The position numbers were made by a program, and so were the translations under genes. From assembly GCA_905221605.1 (NCBI GenBank), contig CAJNDS010002135.1:1330001-1394000 (forward strand): a stretch of DNA of 64,000 nt, in the 5' to 3' direction. The stretch's first letter is position 1, and each line of letters starts with the position of its first letter. The notes beneath the pieces were generated by a model, which worked only from the letters and a program-made list of their open reading frames with translations, ran no database searches and was not told the DNA's origin. Below, in pieces: positions 51,994 through 61,899 of the stretch. The DNA is from Symbiodinium natans (Eukaryota; Sar; Dinophyceae; Suessiales; Symbiodiniaceae).

Positions 51994-52112
51994 TTAGTTG
52001 CTGAGTTCATAAGCCCCCCCCCCAACGTGTACACTTTCAGTTCTATAGGGCACTATGGTATCCCCAAACGTGTACAGTGTGCTCACTCAGCTACTTAGTA
52101 TAGGAGATTCGA
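51994..52112. mobile_element. Family C element, copy 2
   Basis: TTAGTTGCTGAGTTCAT ... GTGTACACTTTCAGTTCTAT ... TCAGCTACTTAGTA; same order and ends as 46281-46440. Confidence 0.7.
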
Positions 52113-52879
52113 GTTACCCCAAAAAGGTACTGTACAGCAGCCATTGGGTCGAGCTTCTACCGCTAGCGCAGCTTCGTCCGCGGGCCGCGCTCTTCATAGT
52201 TGGTTTAGGGTTTAGGGTTTAGGGTTTAGGGTTTCGGGTTTAGGGTTTAGGGTTTAGGGTTTAGGGTTTAGGGTTTAGCGTGTAGGGTTTAGGGTTTAAG
52301 GTTTAGGGTTTTGTTATTTGTGTGTGGTTATGTGGCGAAAGGCTTGGAAATTGGAAAACCCTAAAGTCTAAACCCTGAATCCAGCACTCTGAAAGGTAAC
52401 CCCTTGCCCCCCCCCAAACTCAAAAACCTCAACGCTCGAGCCCCCAAACTTAAATTCACAAGCTATAACCTTAACCCGACACTCCGAAAACAAACCCTGA
52501 AACCCCAAAATGAAACAAATTGATCCCTGCACTCTATAGACTGTAAACCCTAAACTGAAAACTAAACTCGAAAACCGAAGTCTATTTACAGGACATAGGG
52601 TTTAGGGTTTAGGGTTTAGGGTTTAGGGTTTGGGGTTTAGGGTTTAGGGTTTAGGCCAGCCAACCGATGGCCTCACTGACGGCACTTAGATCGACGTGGC
52701 CTCGGGATTGCGCTCAACCCTAAACCCTAAACCCTAAACCCTAAACCCTAAACCCTAAACCCTAAACCCTAAACCCTAAACCCTAAACCCTAAACCCTAA
52801 ACCCTAAACCCTAAACCCTAAACCCTTCCTAGAGCCGCCTATTTCAGTATAGGATATCCTATCTAGCTGTGTTCCTATG

Positions 52880-53228
52880 CTATTATACACTACATCACTA
52901 CGTCACTACGTCACTATATCACTATATCACTATATCACTATACTACTATATTGCTAGTATTACTATATTTCTTAAATTTCTACCTCACTATATCACTAGG
53001 TCACTGGCCCACTAGATTAGTATATTATTATCTTACTATCTTTCTATCACGCCATATTCTTAGATTACTCTATTGCCATACTACGCACTACATTACTATA
53101 TTACTATAATACAGTTGTTTCCGTTGTACTATATTGCTATATATTACTATATTGCTATAATACGATATTACTATACAACTGTATGATTATACTACTAGAT
53201 TAATTACTACTGTATTACTACGATATTA
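52880..53228. repeat. TACTATA-type AT-rich repeat, left flank
   Basis: Irregular TCACTATA, TACTATAT and ATTACTAT units. The 5.3-kb unit interrupts it at 53228, and it continues at 58519-58615. Confidence 0.9.
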
Positions 53229-53456
53229 CGGCAAGCCCCCAGCAGATAGAATGTTTTTGTTCTAATGCAGATAGATTGTTTTGAGCTTTTTTTGCCCCGA
53301 CGGTGCCGATAGAAGTTTTTCAGCGGCGCAGATAGAATGTTTCCGATGAGTTGTTTCAAGATTGTTCCGGGTCTGCATGTAATTTTCGAAAATGCATGAT
53401 TTTGCTAGCGTATTGAGCCTTCTAAAAACAAAGCCGTGCAGATGGAATAGTTTGTC
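53229..53456 (+). repeat. Left terminal inverted repeat with GCAGATAGAAT sub-repeats
   Basis: Five copies of (T)GCAGATAGAATGTTT or near variants at about 53243, 53268, 53307, 53327 and 53435. Repeated motifs of this kind in long arms often bind the transposase. Confidence 0.8.
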
Positions 53457-55179
53457 TTGCTTGTTTGCGCTTGTTGGGGGAATATGTTTTTTTTATCTGG
53501 TGAGTTTTTTTCGTTCAGATGGTTGTAAATTTGTTTGAATATGTTTTGGAATGTTTTTTTTGGAATTTTGATAATTTTGCCAGTATTTTTATTGTTCCCC
53601 ACCTTCGGTGTGGGGTCGTTAGATTTTAAACCCAACCCTTCTCCTCGCCCGGAACTCTTCTCCTCGCCCGGTCTCCCTGGAGTGCCCAACCTCAGAGACT
53701 CCCTGGGGCGCCCAACCCCTGGAGTGCCCAACCCAGAGAACCCAGAGGCCAAGTAGCTCAATGTAGGTATTCTGTATAGACGTTAGACGCCCAAAGTAAG
53801 TAAACACATGCCTACGGAGCCTTGCTAGGTGTGCCTTTGCGGTAATTTATATTTCCCTTGTTGGGTTTAAGAGGCTCTTACTTGGGAATAATTTTCAGAG
53901 GGTTTCTAGGGCCAACCCCTGGTGCCTCAACCCTCCACAAATAGGAGCGCCGACTTCTTCCGCAACATCAGTCCCTCGAGTAAAGCGGGCAGGAGAAGAT
54001 CCCTAAACACTTATTCCTAAACTCTGAACCCTGAACACTGGCGGTGTTGTCGCTGTGCTAGGGGCTTCGGGTTGAAAGTTTAGGGCTCTGGAACATCGAG
54101 TCTCTCACCAAAAGCGGGTGGGAGAAGATCCTTGAACAATTTGGGGGCCTATCTTTTCTGTACCCTTAACCCCTCAGCCCCTCAGCCCCCAAACCCTATT
54201 GCTGGGCTTTCTGAAAGCGTTTGCTCCCCAAACGCTCCTTTTGTGATTCTGGGTGTGCTCTACAGACCCTAAACCCCTTAGCCCTAAACCTTTTTCCCTA
54301 AACCTTTTTCCCCTATAAGCCCCACAGCTCAAATCCCAAGGAAACCCAAAGCCGTTCTAAACCCGAAACCCAAAACCCCGAAAACTCCGAAACCCCCCGA
54401 GCCCTCAACCTTAAAGCCTAAGCCCTAAACCTCTCCCGTGTAGCAATCCCCCGGGCCTCGCCACACGGTTCGGCCTCCGACGGCGGTTGAAATTATCTAG
54501 TATGGTCGTGGAAGTGGTAGAAGTAGACCGACGCTTGTGGGGGGGGGGTTTGGGTTGGGGGGTGGGGCGGGGGTGGGCGGGGGTTGGGGGGGTTGGGGGG
54601 CGGGGGGCTGGGGGCGGTTGGGGGGGGGCAGCCTGCCTTGCAATGCTTTCAGTTGTAGCCACGACATAAGGAAATAGGTCTGGGGTTCATAAAGGTGAGT
54701 GCCTCGGCCTAAGCCCTAAACCCTGTACCCTGTACCTTGTATCCTCAACCCCAAACCCTAAACCCTGAACCCTCAACCCTAAACCACAAATCCTAAACCC
54801 TAAAACCTAAACCCAAGTAGGTTCTGGGTGTCTGGGCCCCTGAAAACGAAGTGTGAGCCATGACAGCTCCCAAGGACACCAGGTTACAGGATGCAGGGTT
54901 TAGGGTTTTTCGGGTTTAGGGTTTAGACTTCAAGACCATAGGTTTTAAAGGGTCTTGAGCCCCTAATCCTAAGCCCGAAACTCTTACGACAAGCCCTAGC
55001 AAGGATCATGGCGGTGAATGGCGATGTGGCTGCGAGCAAACCCGGTGTGTCGGCTATTTCAAAGAACATTCCGCTTTTAGAGGCAAGGGTTTGGGGTTTT
55101 AGGGTTTAGGGGTTAGGGTTTAGGGTATATAATATATAGGGTATAGGTTTAAGGTTTAGGGTTTCGGGTAGGGGCGACG

Positions 55180-55497
55180 TCCTTGGCAGTGTAGCAAGCA
55201 ACGGCTGTGGATCGTCCAACATAAGACATTGAAAGGGTCAGCCATCCCATGTTGGAGGGAGCAAGGCCTCTGGCTTCTGGGGACTGCTCCGGCCCCGTTC
55301 CGGGACTGGGCCGGAGCAACGACTCGGGCGTCACGGGACGAGCGCAGAGAGATGGCCTGATGTTCCCACGACAAAGGAGATCAGGCGTGCTCGGGCGCCC
55401 GCGCCCTCGGTTGTGCAAGAGGCATGTCGCAAAACGATTGCTGCTCCTCCTCCGGCTGCACTTGTCGCACCTTCCAGTCGGGAGATGCCATGAGTAG
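55180..55497. other. GC-rich unique segment inside the 5.3-kb unit
   Basis: Open reading frames on both strands (plus 82 codons, minus 89 codons). Contains GCTCCGGCCCCGTTCCGGGA and TGGGCCGGAGC, an inverted pair. May hold further exons; strand not decided. Confidence 0.35.
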
Positions 55498-55870
55498 GGG
55501 TTTGCCAGGTCTGGAGTTTAGGTTGTTTGGCTTAGGGATTTGGGGTTCGGAGGTAGACCCTAAACCCTAAACCCGAAACCCTAAACCCTCACTCCTGAAC
55601 CCCTCAACCCCTAACCCCTGAAAACTAAACCGTAAAACCCTAAAACTCTAAATCCTAGACCCCAACCCTAAACCCGAAACCCTAAAACACGAAACACCGA
55701 ACCCAAACTAAACCCTAGAAATCTAGAAATCTACCCCCTAAACTAAAATCCCAGAACCCTAAACCCGCAACCCTAAACCCTAAAACCTAAACGCTATACC
55801 CAGAAACAAAAATCGCAATACACTAAATCCAGATCCCAAAACCACAAACTCTCGAATCTAAACCCTAATC

Positions 55871-55969
55871 CCCCAGAGGCGCGTTCCAGTCTGCATAGGC
55901 CTGCTCGGCACGAAACATGGCACAATAGTAAGCGCAGTCGACATAATCGTCCGGCTCCATCATGGGCTC
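55871..55969 (-). CDS. Membrane-protein gene, exon (DDYVDCAYYCAMFRAEQAYA)
   Basis: Thirty-three codons, starts EPMMEPDD and ends DWNAPLG. Acceptor TATCCAAG, GA-type donor. Unusual Tyr/Cys-rich core; family not recognised. Confidence 0.65.
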
Positions 55970-56024
55970 CTTGGATAAAAAAAGATTAATTACTATGGAT
56001 GGTGTGTCTTGTTTAGGCTAATAC

Positions 56025-56084
56025 CCTCGAAAGTCGTGGCTGTGATAATGCTCTCCGCGACACACGCCACCGACATTTTTTTTC
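56025..56084 (-). CDS. Membrane-protein gene, exon (KKNVGGVCRGEHYHSHDFRG)
   Basis: Acceptor CTGAACAG, phase 2 in. His-rich motif EHYHSH. A GA donor at CAC followed by GACTTT would give the phase needed by the next exon. Confidence 0.5.
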
Positions 56085-56356
56085 CTGTTCAGCATGTCGA
56101 CGGACAGATCCTCCAGGGTTGAAAACTCGAGAGATTCAGGGTTTATTTTAAACCCTCAACCCTACACCCTAAACCCTAGTGAATTAGGGACACTTAGAGA
56201 TTCTTTAGGGTTGAGTCCTCATGGACCGCTGAGTAAAGCAACTCGTTTGGGCAAACGAAGAGGGCCAGATAGCCTGGGATTCAATCAACCAAACACTTCT
56301 TACTGCAAACCCTAAACCCTAAACCCTATGATTCATGAATCACAGGAGAAACCCAC

Positions 56357-56399
56357 CATGCTGTCCAGAGACAGATGTGCTCCCAGATGCGCAGATTGC
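56357..56399 (-). CDS. Membrane-protein gene, exon (NLRIWEHICLWTAW)
   Basis: Acceptor CTGGAG, donor GTGGGTT, phase 1 in and 2 out. Hydrophobic, aromatic-rich. Confidence 0.6.
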
Positions 56400-56498
56400 C
56401 TCCAGGGACACCATCACTGAACCCTACTTAACCCTAAACCCCTTAATTAACCCTAAACCCTAACCCCTAAACCCTAAATCCAAAAATGGGCGAGGCAC

Positions 56499-56586
56499 CG
56501 CCGCAGAGCAGGAACCGCTCCATCTCGCCCCGGATGCGAGAGGACAGCACAGAGCGGCGGGAGAAGCCACCCTCGGATGCAGCAGA
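56499..56586 (-). CDS. Membrane-protein gene, exon (RRSVLSSRIRGEMERFLLCG)
   Basis: Twenty-nine codons plus one base, acceptor CCTAAG, donor GTGCCTC. In phase with its neighbours. Confidence 0.65.
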
Positions 56587-56680
56587 CTTAGGGGTTTAGT
56601 GCTTTGGGCTTAATTAGTTTTTAAAAGGTCTAGTTAAGGTTTAGAAAAAAGCAGCAGAAAGGACAGGGCGCAGAGTGGAC

Positions 56681-56746
56681 CCAGCCACGGCCGTCCCTGG
56701 CTGTGTCAGAGATCCAGAGCTCATGGGCCAGAGCCCTCAGCAGGAA
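56681..56746 (-). CDS. Membrane-protein gene, exon (LLRALAHELWISDTARDGRG)
   Basis: Twenty-two codons, acceptor GTGAAG, donor GTCCAC, phase 0 in and out, continuous with 56912-56986. Confidence 0.65.
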
Positions 56747-56911
56747 CTTCACGCTACACTATAAACCCTACACCCCAAGCCCTAAGCCACTCATTATAGA
56801 ACGGGCCATTATAGAACGGGCGCCAAGAGACCGCACCCTTGGGCCTCAGATCCGAAAACCCCAAACCCTAAGTGACCCTAAACCCCAACCAACACCCCAA
56901 GCCCGACTTAC

Positions 56912-56986
56912 ACCTCTGCAGAAAAGGAACAGGGCCAGAAGGCACATAGTCATCCAGACCGCCAGAACCAGGGGGTGGTGAGGTGC
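56912..56986 (-). CDS. Membrane-protein gene, transmembrane exon
   Basis: Exactly 25 codons: HPLVLAVWMTMCLLALFLFC is a clear membrane helix. Acceptor ACCCAAG, consensus donor GTAAGT. Confidence 0.7.
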
Positions 56987-57139
56987 CTTGGGTGGACCAG
57001 GCTTAACTCATTAATTCAGGGGGGTTGCAGAGGGGGGGCGGGGCAAAGCAAGAAACCACAGGCAGGCAAAATAGCCCACACAACAACTATCCCCAGTGCG
57101 AAAATTGATCTCCATATGCCTCACCCCCCCCCCCTCCCC

Positions 57140-57199
57140 GCCCGGACGCGAAGCCAGAACAAATAACCAGAGCCAAGAGGCCACGGAGCGGCGGTCCAT
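57140..57199 (-). CDS. Membrane-protein gene, putative first exon
   Basis: ATG at 57199-57197 starts MDRRSVASWLWLFVLASR, a signal-anchor-like stretch. The donor is not clear (GC-rich, near 57140-57148). Gene lies inside the 5.3-kb unit. Confidence 0.45.
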
Positions 57200-57229
57200 T
57201 GCAGCAGAGCAGGACAACAGACAGACAAG

Positions 57230-57960
57230 GTCAGGGCGGCAGAGCAAAAGGAGCTGCAGAGAGCAAGCAGAACCCTTCAAGACAAAGCAAAGCAGACCCC
57301 CCCAGACCCCCAGACCCCAGACCACCAGAATCCGTGTTTTTTGACACCCCCTCTTTTTTTAGCGCAGCCACCCAGCAGCCAGGATGAGATACGTACGTAA
57401 TGCCACATTGCAGGTACGATGGACCCAGGCAGTAATCTCGGGCCCATTGTTCCGTCGCGCCAGGAAAGTGTGGCGGTTGTGCGGGCATGCCTCCGCGCAC
57501 TCCGAGCTCACGCACGTGCGCGCTCCTACGTACGTACGTACGCACTGGCTGAATCGCATGAAAAGTACGTGTAGTTATACCACTGTTCCATCTGTCTGAG
57601 AAAGAAAAGGTGGGATTATAGCGGGCTGCTTGGTCAATGAAGCCTTGTCGTTCTGGGCCCTGTGTTTCTTCAGAAACTACTTCTCTTAGACTGACTGGTT
57701 TCTTATCTCCCCCCTGTCTACGAAAAGACCCGAAACGGTGCAGATAGAATATTTTCCCAGGCGCCCCCCTCCCCGGTCTCCTTCTAGCGCATGTCCACGG
57801 AGCTACAGATTCACAGCATAGCTGAGAGGAGCCGCAAGTTTCCCGGGGACCAAGCAACCACCCATTAATATGCCTCCCGAAGGCTTCCAACACAATCCGA
57901 AGCACCTACGTAAGCAAGAGCAACTACAGCTGTGCAAACGCCTCGCGTAGTCCACTGGCG
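57230..57960. other. Segment without TTTAGGG near the right arm
   Basis: Contains (TACG)n at 57524-57543 and the extra GCAGATAGAAT copy at 57739. The 224-codon minus ORF across it includes arm sequence and is probably chance. Confidence 0.5.
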
Positions 57961-58253
57961 TAATCGTGGAGGTGGCGGACAAAGTGGGCGCCTCTGGGCC
58001 GCACCTCTTGCCTTTGTCAGGCTCTGCGGTTGGCTGGCCTAGAGTGCTTCGGCTCTTCGTCCTCCTACAAAAAGGTGGTTTAAGGATCCCTTAAGCGCAT
58101 CGACACTGCAAGGGTTGCATAAGTAGAAGAACCTAGACCCCCAACCCTGCATCTCCAGGCAGATTGCTCAACCTTGAGGCCCAAATAAGCCCAGCGCCAA
58201 GGCCCTGAGCCTGGCGCGAACCTATTGTTCACGGGCTGAGAAGATCTTCATCG

Positions 58254-58518
58254 GAAAATATTCTATCTGCACCGCGTGTTTGCTTTAAAATGCTCAAAAC
58301 GCTAGCAAGAACACGTGTTTTCGAAAATTACATGCAGACCCGAAATAACACCGAAAAAACTCGTCGGACAAATATTCTATCTGCACCGCTGAGAAAAAAT
58401 TCTATCTGCACCGTCGGGGCAAAAAAAGGCCCAAAAGCTCAACAAATATTCTATCTGTAGGCCCCCGTTTTTTGAGAAAGAAAGCTCAAAAAACATTCTA
58501 TCTGCTGGGGGTTTGCCG
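58254..58518 (-). repeat. Right terminal inverted repeat
   Basis: ATTCTATCTGCACCG occurs five times in this arm. An extra copy in the opposite direction at 57736-57757 pairs with 58254-58275 over 22 bases, so a smaller nested inverted pair exists. Confidence 0.8.
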
Positions 58519-58937
58519 TACTACTATACTACGAACAGAGTACTATATGACTATCTTAAAATACTGGTATATTACTATATTTCTGTATTATATTATTGTT
58601 ATCTTGATATACTGTTCTGCAATAGTCTTGTTACGCTGCAACATTTGTGCTCACCTATGTCAAGTTCCTTAAGAACCCTACTGGAAGCCCTAAGCGCCGT
58701 AGAAAGCCCATTATATCCCCTTACAAGCCGGACATGTACCTGAAATATGTATGATTGCCTCGTCAAATATGTATACTGTGTATAGGATACTTGGTGTAAT
58801 ACCGCCAAGCCCCGTATGAAGCCAGAAGTATTCCGGAAGAAGGGCAAACTTACCTTCTGGGCTGACCCTAAACCCCCTGAGCCCAAAATAAGCCTTTAAG
58901 TCAGACAGGCCCTAAAACCCTTAGGCCTGTAACTTAA

Positions 58938-59099
58938 GCAGCCGTGCCTGACCCAGAACCTAGGAATGTCGTGGTTTCGGGCTGAAAGTACGAAGCCCCA
59001 ACAGCAAGGGGACAGGGACCGTGAGGGTTTACCGGTGTACCGAGAGGAACCTATGTACGCTTCAGCACGGACAACTTACCAGTGGCTCAGCTACGTTTA
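58938..59099 (+). CDS. Candidate exon ending in a stop, strand uncertain
   Basis: Open for 54 codons from acceptor CTTAAG to TAA (QNLGMSWFRAEST ... VYREEPMYASARTTYQWLSY). The minus strand offers two short exons with consensus splice sites, so this may be chance. Confidence 0.3.
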
Positions 59100-59607
59100 A
59101 CCCTCTGTTGAGTAGGCTCTGCCCTAAACCCTAAATCCGAAACCGTTTAGGGTTTAGGGTTTAGGATTTAGGAGGAGGGTTATAAACCCAAAGGATACCC
59201 AAAGGCAGCTGCCCCGCAACCTCATGGTTTAGGGTTTGGGGTTTGGGGTTTGGGGTTTAGGGTTTGGGGTTTAGGGATTAGGTTTAGGGAAGCCTTCTGC
59301 GCCAACTAAACCCTAAGCCCTGGATTCCTATCGAGACATCACTCCCAACATACCTCGCACTCGTTCCTCTACACCCTTTCGCTCACTCGAAAAAAAACAC
59401 CAACTCCTGACCTCCGGGGTTTTGGGTTTAGGGTCCCGATACCCCTTGTTAAGGGCCTGAAAGGCTCCTTTATCACGAGGCACGTTGGGAAGTAGGGTCT
59501 AAGGGTCAGGACAGTGCAGGTCTCAAATTTTGCAACCCCAAACCCCAAACCCCAAACCCTAAACCCTAAACCCTAAACCCTAAACCCTAAACCCTAAACC
59601 CTAAACG

Positions 59608-59731
59608 CCCACATTTCAAAAGGCCTCGGAAACTCTGCTTGCTCGCCGGAGCGGCTCCAAAGCGACGGTGACTGCACCATGAGCTGCGTCGCCCGGCAGA
59701 GTTGGCCATAGGGCACGAGGAAGCTCCACAC
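59608..59731 (-). CDS. Minus-strand exon (VWSFLVPYGQLCRATQLMVQ)
   Basis: Forty-one codons plus one base; continues SPSLWSRSGEQAEFPRPFEM. GC-type donor (GCGTTTAGGG). The WSFLVPYGQLCRATQL stretch faintly recalls an F-box, but the similarity is weak. Preceded by a 102-nt intron made of telomere-like repeat. Confidence 0.65.
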
Positions 59732-59833
59732 CTGTTCGAAGGGTTTAGGGTTTAGGGTTTAGGGTTTAGGGTTTAGGGTTTAGGGTTTAGGGTTTAGGGT
59801 TTAGGGTTTAGGGTTTAGGGTTTAGGGACACAC
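59732..59833 (-). other. 102-nt intron formed by a TTTAGGG array with flanking direct repeat
   Basis: GT to AG on the minus strand. The body is twelve CCCTAAA units. The flanks CACACCTGTTCGAAGGG (59727-59743) and CACACCTGTCGAAGGG (59829-59844) are direct repeats differing by one T, so both splice sites lie in the duplicated sequence. Confidence 0.75.
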
Positions 59834-59878
59834 CTGTCGAAGGGCTTTGAAACGGAGCTGAATGCGCATCCTGGGGCC
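59834..59878 (-). CDS. Minus-strand exon (GPRMRIQLRFKALRQ)
   Basis: Acceptor TTTAG from a heptamer tract, donor GTGTGTCCC; phase 0 into 59608-59731. It lies directly on the other side of the array at 59744-59828. Confidence 0.55.
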
Positions 59879-60544
59879 CTAAACCCTAAACCCTAAACCC
59901 TAAACTGCTTAGGATTTGGGATGGAGGGATCCGGATCCCCTGAATTTGCTTCTTGGTCCCACAAAAGGAGGTAAGGGACCACATGAAGGGTTTAGGGTTT
60001 AGGGTTTAGGGTTTAGGGTTATAGAACTACCCTTAGAGTCGAAGGGAAGGGTTGCCTTCTATGGGCCCAAGACTGAGAAGCAACCGTTCCGAAAGAGCAA
60101 CACCTTGTCCAGGACATTTGCGCCGATGCATAGACTCATAGCCCAAAGCCTAAGCCCTAAACCCTAAATTCTGAGCCGTAAATACCTAACTACCCAAAGT
60201 ACCCTGATTACCCTACTTAGCCTAATTACCCTAAACCTGAAACCCTACTTCCCCTAAATTCTAAACCCCAAGCCCTAGTACAGACCTGGGAGGCGACATT
60301 GAACAGGCACTTTATGTTATCCACACAAGGAACTGGCAAGACGAAACCTAAAACCTAGACCCTAAACACTAAACCCTAAACACTAAACCCTCCCTTCTGG
60401 CAAAAACTGACAGGAGCAGTCTGAGCCTGAAGGACAACGCTTAGGGAAAAACAACTTCTATGTGGCTACAATAGGAACCCAGAACAAAAATATGTACTAT
60501 AAGTAGCTATACTAGGAACCCAGAACCAAAAAAAGTATTAAAGT

Positions 60545-60660
60545 GCAGTACTCCAACAACCGGTTGGAGGAAAGATGGATCGAGCAACAGAACGGAAAGC
60601 ACGCGAGTTGCCAAGTCTTGTGGTACCCAATTGGGTGAGTGTGGCTCCGTCGCTTGACAA
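60545..60660 (-). CDS. Minus-strand exon candidate (TLTQLGTTRLGNSRAFRSVA)
   Basis: Open minus frame after CTTGTCAAG; continues RSIFPPTG. Family unknown. Confidence 0.35.
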
Positions 60661-60688
60661 GCTGACTAGTACATGCCGGTACTGGAGA

Positions 60689-60859
60689 TGCGGAGCCCTA
60701 AACCCTAGACCCCAAACCCTAAACCCCAAACCCTGAACCCCAAACCCTAAACCCTAAACCCTGGACCCTAAACCCTAAACCCTAAACCCTAAACCCTAAA
60801 CCCTAAACCCTAAACCCTAAACCCTAAACCCTAAACCCCAGGCCTCTTGTGCGGAGCCC
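60689..60859 (-). other. Telomere-like array flanked by 10-bp direct repeat
   Basis: TGCGGAGCCC at 60689-60698 and 60850-60859 flanks an array of CCCTAAA (with variants) plus a few other bases. Flanking sequence on both sides is protein-like on the minus strand (LSVLQHL; SPVPACTSQLVKRR). Confidence 0.65.
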
Positions 60860-61375
60860 AGGTGTTGCAGCACGCTCAGGTGCCTTGGTTGCTGCATGTT
60901 GCTCTGGGACCCCCAAGCAACCTAGGAGAACAGGGTTTGGGGTTTGGGGTCTGGGGCTTAGGGTTTAGGGTTTAGGGTTTAGGGTTTGGGGTTTAGGGTG
61001 TAGGGCTTGGGGTTTAGGGTTTAGGGCTTGGGGTTTAGGGTTTAGGGTTCAGGCTTCAGGTTTAGGGTTTAGGGTTCAGGTTTAGGTTTAGGGTTTACCT
61101 ACCCCCCCAAGGAGGGAAGCAGAGCCCACCCAAAGATCCCGTGCGAACGCTGTCCAGAGTATGTTTGGGCAACGTGAGAAGACGGCTCCGCATTATCACG
61201 AGCTAGGAACCATCAAATAGGGTATAGGCTGAGGGAGACCCGGGTATTTCGACCCTCTCAATAAGGTCCCTGCTTAAGGGGAACCCTTCAGGATCCCTAA
61301 ACCCTAACCCTAAACCCTAAACCCTAAACCCTAAACCCTAAACCCTAAACCCTAAACCCAACAAGTGCGGTCTGC

Positions 61376-61441
61376 TTGCAAGGCATCCGGCCAGTCTGAA
61401 AGCGTGAGTTCGGCCATCGTCCAGGAGTGTCATAGCGCTTG
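61376..61441 (-). CDS. Minus-strand exon candidate, frame uncertain
   Basis: Between TTTCCAAG and an ACCGCAC boundary two frames are open, for example TLLDDGRTHAFRLAGCLASR. Confidence 0.3.
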
Positions 61442-61899
61442 GAAATCAGTGTTGTTTAGGGTTTAGGGTTTAGGGTTCAGGGTTCAGGGTTTAGGGTTTA
61501 GGGTTTTGGGTTTAGGGTTTAGAACCCCCAAAAAAGAAACATCATCCAGTTCTTGCCTTTATAAGGAAGATTTTTTTGGGGGAGGGGTTCTTAAGTAAAC
61601 AGTAGTTCGGGTGGTCAAGGCACTGGGGATGAGTCCGCTGAGCACATACTCTTGAGAGGTTTAGGGTTCTGAGGTTCTCGTTCTGGGGTTCCAGGGTTCT
61701 CGGGAGACTTGTGGAGTCTGCTGGCCAAAGTGTGACGTCTTTCACCATAAAGTTTCTGCTATCTTCGGCGAGAGCCTTGCTGCTTGATCAGCCCTCAGTC
61801 CTCAACCCTAAACCCTAAACCCTAAACCCTAAACCCTAATAAACCCTGAACCCTAAAGTCGTCTGCCGGAACAACAAATCAAACAGGCTATAGCACCTG

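Larger units (their letters stand above)
53229..58518. mobile_element. 5.3-kb unit with long terminal inverted repeats
   Basis: Left end CGGCAAGCCCCCAGCAGATA, right end the reverse complement with one change. Both ends are flanked by TA, consistent with a TA target duplication inside the TACTATA repeat. The arms (53229-53456 and 58254-58518) match over about 230-260 bp at roughly 80%, including GTCTGCATGTAATTTTCGAA. The interior holds telomere-like tracts and exons of a minus-strand gene (55871-57199). No transposase recognised, so it may be non-autonomous. Confidence 0.75.

Noticed and set aside
57231-57905. 224-codon minus-strand ORF
   Set aside because: Runs through transposon-arm-like sequence (GCAGATAGAAT) and simple repeats; the proposed start exon uses a different frame nearby.
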